This document shows positions 62,706-64,000 of a stretch of 64,000 nt of DNA, in pieces; the first letter of the stretch is position 1, and each line of letters begins with the position of its first letter. Position numbers and translations under genes: made by a program. This DNA is from Flavobacterium sediminilitoris (GTDB lineage Bacteria; Bacteroidota; Bacteroidia; Flavobacteriales; Flavobacteriaceae), in the NCBI RefSeq assembly GCF_023008245.1, contig NZ_CP090145.1, positions 310,001 through 374,000 on the forward strand, in the 5' to 3' direction. The notes below the pieces were generated by a model. That model did no database searches, had not been told where the DNA came from, and was given only the letters and a program-made list of their open reading frames with translations.

Positions 62706-63404
62706 TTATTTATTCAAACTCCAGTTGTAACTTAAATATCTTACTTTTGCATTATCGCTAATTTTAACTGTTGAATACTTGTTTAAGAAATCAATTAAAC
62801 TTGTGTTTTTAGTTTTAAAATCGCCTGAGAACCAATTAAATATTTCTGAAATTTTAATTTCATCTGTTGAGATATCATTTTTTGATGAATCATTTACAAA
62901 TTCTTTTGTTACTAATTCTAATTGAGTCTCTAATGTATTTGGTAAATAAGCTACATTTAATAAATTAGGACAAGAATAGGAAGCACAATTAATAGCAAAA
63001 TGAATTCTTGGTTCGTTCATTTTTCTCAATATATTATGCTCAATATAAGACAGTGATATTTTTTTAGATCCTAGAATAATAAATTTATCATCCCATGCAT
63101 TTTTAATATTCTTAATGCTCTTCGTAGGATAATTATCAATTACTTTTTTTAGTGTGTGTACATTATATGAGTTAATATAATATGCTAGTATTTCATTTCT
63201 ACTCCATTTTGATGAAGGTTGATTTTTTTGAAATTCTTCAACTACTTTATCTAGATCTGCTTTGTTTGTTTTTAATTTATCATAGTTCACATTTCCTCTG
63301 CTAGAAACATGGCTATTTAATAGTGAATTATAATTTCTATAATCGAAATTTTGTGCAATACCTTGAATTCCTAGAAACAATAGTATTAAAATATTCTTTT
63401 TCAT
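62706..63404 (-). CDS. Secreted DUF547 protein
   Basis: 232 residues with a signal peptide ending IQGIAQ. SKWSRNEILAYYINSYNVHTL, DDKFIILGSKKISLSYIEH, EPRIHFAINCASYSCPNL and FNWFSGDF are the DUF547 pattern. The conserved His, Asn and Cys (HFAINCAS) suggest a catalytic site, but no reaction is known. One nt before the GT gene and 3 nt after the desaturase-family gene. Confidence 0.93.
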   Translation of the reverse strand: MKKNILILLFLGIQGIAQNFDYRNYNSLLNSHVSSRGNVNYDKLKTNKADLDKVVEEFQKNQPSSKWSRNEILAYYINSYNVHTLKKVIDNYPTKSIKNIKNAWDDKFIILGSKKISLSYIEHNILRKMNEPRIHFAINCASYSCPNLLNVAYLPNTLETQLELVTKEFVNDSSKNDISTDEIKISEIFNWFSGDFKTKNTSLIDFLNKYSTVKISDNAKVRYLSYNWSLNK

Positions 63405-63407
63405 AAT

Positions 63408-64000
63408 TTAAAATTTTAACGGATAAGCTTCTTGCTTTAAAAAGCTATCTGGAAATTGTTCATCTTCTTCAAAACCTAATACAATATCCTTGCCGTCTTT
63501 GGGGATATAGTTGCTTTTAAACAAATAATCCCACAGACTCAATGAAATGCCATAATTTGCACCATATTTTCTTGGCATTTCTTTACTATGATGCCAAATA
63601 TGCATTTTAGGATTGTTTATTATATACTTAAAAACACCATAATCCCAACCTAGATTAGCATGATTTAAATGCCCTATCGTAATCGCAATAAAGTGTACAA
63701 TAAACACATCTTCAACTGAAAAACCACCTATTATTGCCATTGGAATATATAACAATGATTTATAAACAACAGGTTCCATCCAATGGTATCGTAAATGTGC
63801 AGCAAAACCCATTTCTTTTACAGAATGATGGACTTTGTGAAAGTTCCAAAAAAAATCAAATCTATGTAATAGTCTATGAGTATTCCACTGTACAAAATCG
63901 GATACTATAAAAAAGATAAACAATGATAATGCTTTTGGTAAACTTGATAAATCAATTATTTGCAGTGATTTTAGTTCTATGTTAAATGATGATAAAATAT
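63408..64000 (-). CDS. Sterol desaturase/fatty-acid hydroxylase-family protein, C-terminal part
   Basis: The frame is open through the right edge of the window, so the N-terminus is missing. About 197 codons are visible. The His clusters HRLLHR, HKVHHS, HLNHANLGW and HIWHHS provide the diiron ligands of the family. It is an inner-membrane oxygenase acting on a lipid. It is upstream of the DUF547 and GT2 genes in the same direction. Confidence 0.9.
   Translation of the reverse strand, partial: ILSSFNIELKSLQIIDLSSLPKALSLFIFFIVSDFVQWNTHRLLHRFDFFWNFHKVHHSVKEMGFAAHLRYHWMEPVVYKSLLYIPMAIIGGFSVEDVFIVHFIAITIGHLNHANLGWDYGVFKYIINNPKMHIWHHSKEMPRKYGANYGISLSLWDYLFKSNYIPKDGKDIVLGFEEDEQFPDSFLKQEAYPLKF

Overview
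The window is AT-rich DNA from a member of the Bacteroidota, almost certainly Flavobacteriaceae. Three things support this. It carries type IX secretion (T9SS) and gliding genes (porV, porU, gldJ). Promoters follow the Bacteroidetes -33 TTG / -7 TAnnTTTG pattern. It also has flavobacterial RHS proteins, a C-terminal T9SS sorting domain and many Bacteroidetes-type lipoproteins. No rRNA, tRNA, CRISPR array or intact transposase was seen.

Layout. 1-1080: the start of gcvP (minus strand) and a UbiA-like membrane protein. 1081-13650: an accessory polymorphic-toxin island. It holds a seven-repeat beta-propeller protein with a T9SS tail, an RHS-partner protein, a full RHS protein with a hydrophobic variable tip and candidate immunity protein, a broken XRE regulator carrying a palindromic repeat, and an orphan RHS tip with a JAB-like toxin motif overlapped by a lipoprotein immunity gene. 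13650-20560: small accessory genes, namely a 46-residue peptide, two acetyltransferases, secreted and lipoprotein unknowns, a methyltransferase, a Crp-family regulator and a bacteriocin-like peptide. 20654-22671: a fluoride riboswitch controlling a CLC-F type fluoride exporter and an HPP-family membrane protein. 22727-26584: a protein-repair cluster (MsrB, divergent MsrA, SelO, glutaredoxin-like protein, a dead thioredoxin gene, MsrA). 26726-29914: a sulfatase and two PixA/AidA-like proteins. 29907-34331: a GbsR-type regulator with a four-gene membrane/SDR/SRPBCC group and a divergent His/Tyr-rich secreted protein.

34485-46201 is conserved core: PDH E2 and E1 alpha, cytidine deaminase, PorV, PorU, GldJ, MurF. 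46212-50561 holds a thioredoxin and a three-glycosyltransferase group. 50564-55421 holds a membrane polyferredoxin, an FAD oxidoreductase, an outer-membrane protein and a two-domain lipoprotein. 55577-57827 holds a POTRA/beta-barrel protein and a GH113-like hydrolase. 58000-64000 is a minus-strand run with an AhpD-like protein, two paralogous AraC regulators, DUF2911 and DUF6503-like proteins, a glycosyltransferase, a DUF547 protein and a truncated sterol-desaturase family gene.

The most unusual signal is a recurrent promoter box, TACGTA-TTTA-TACGTA. It abuts the -33 TTG, sits a constant 20 nt from the -7 element, and appears ahead of the toxin island, the 46-residue peptide gene and the lipoprotein gene. 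In two of these promoters it is doubled at exactly 33 bp. A variant (CAGGTATTTATACG) precedes the sulfatase and PixA genes. This looks like one regulon spread over about 27 kb of accessory genes. The regulator cannot be named from the sequence.
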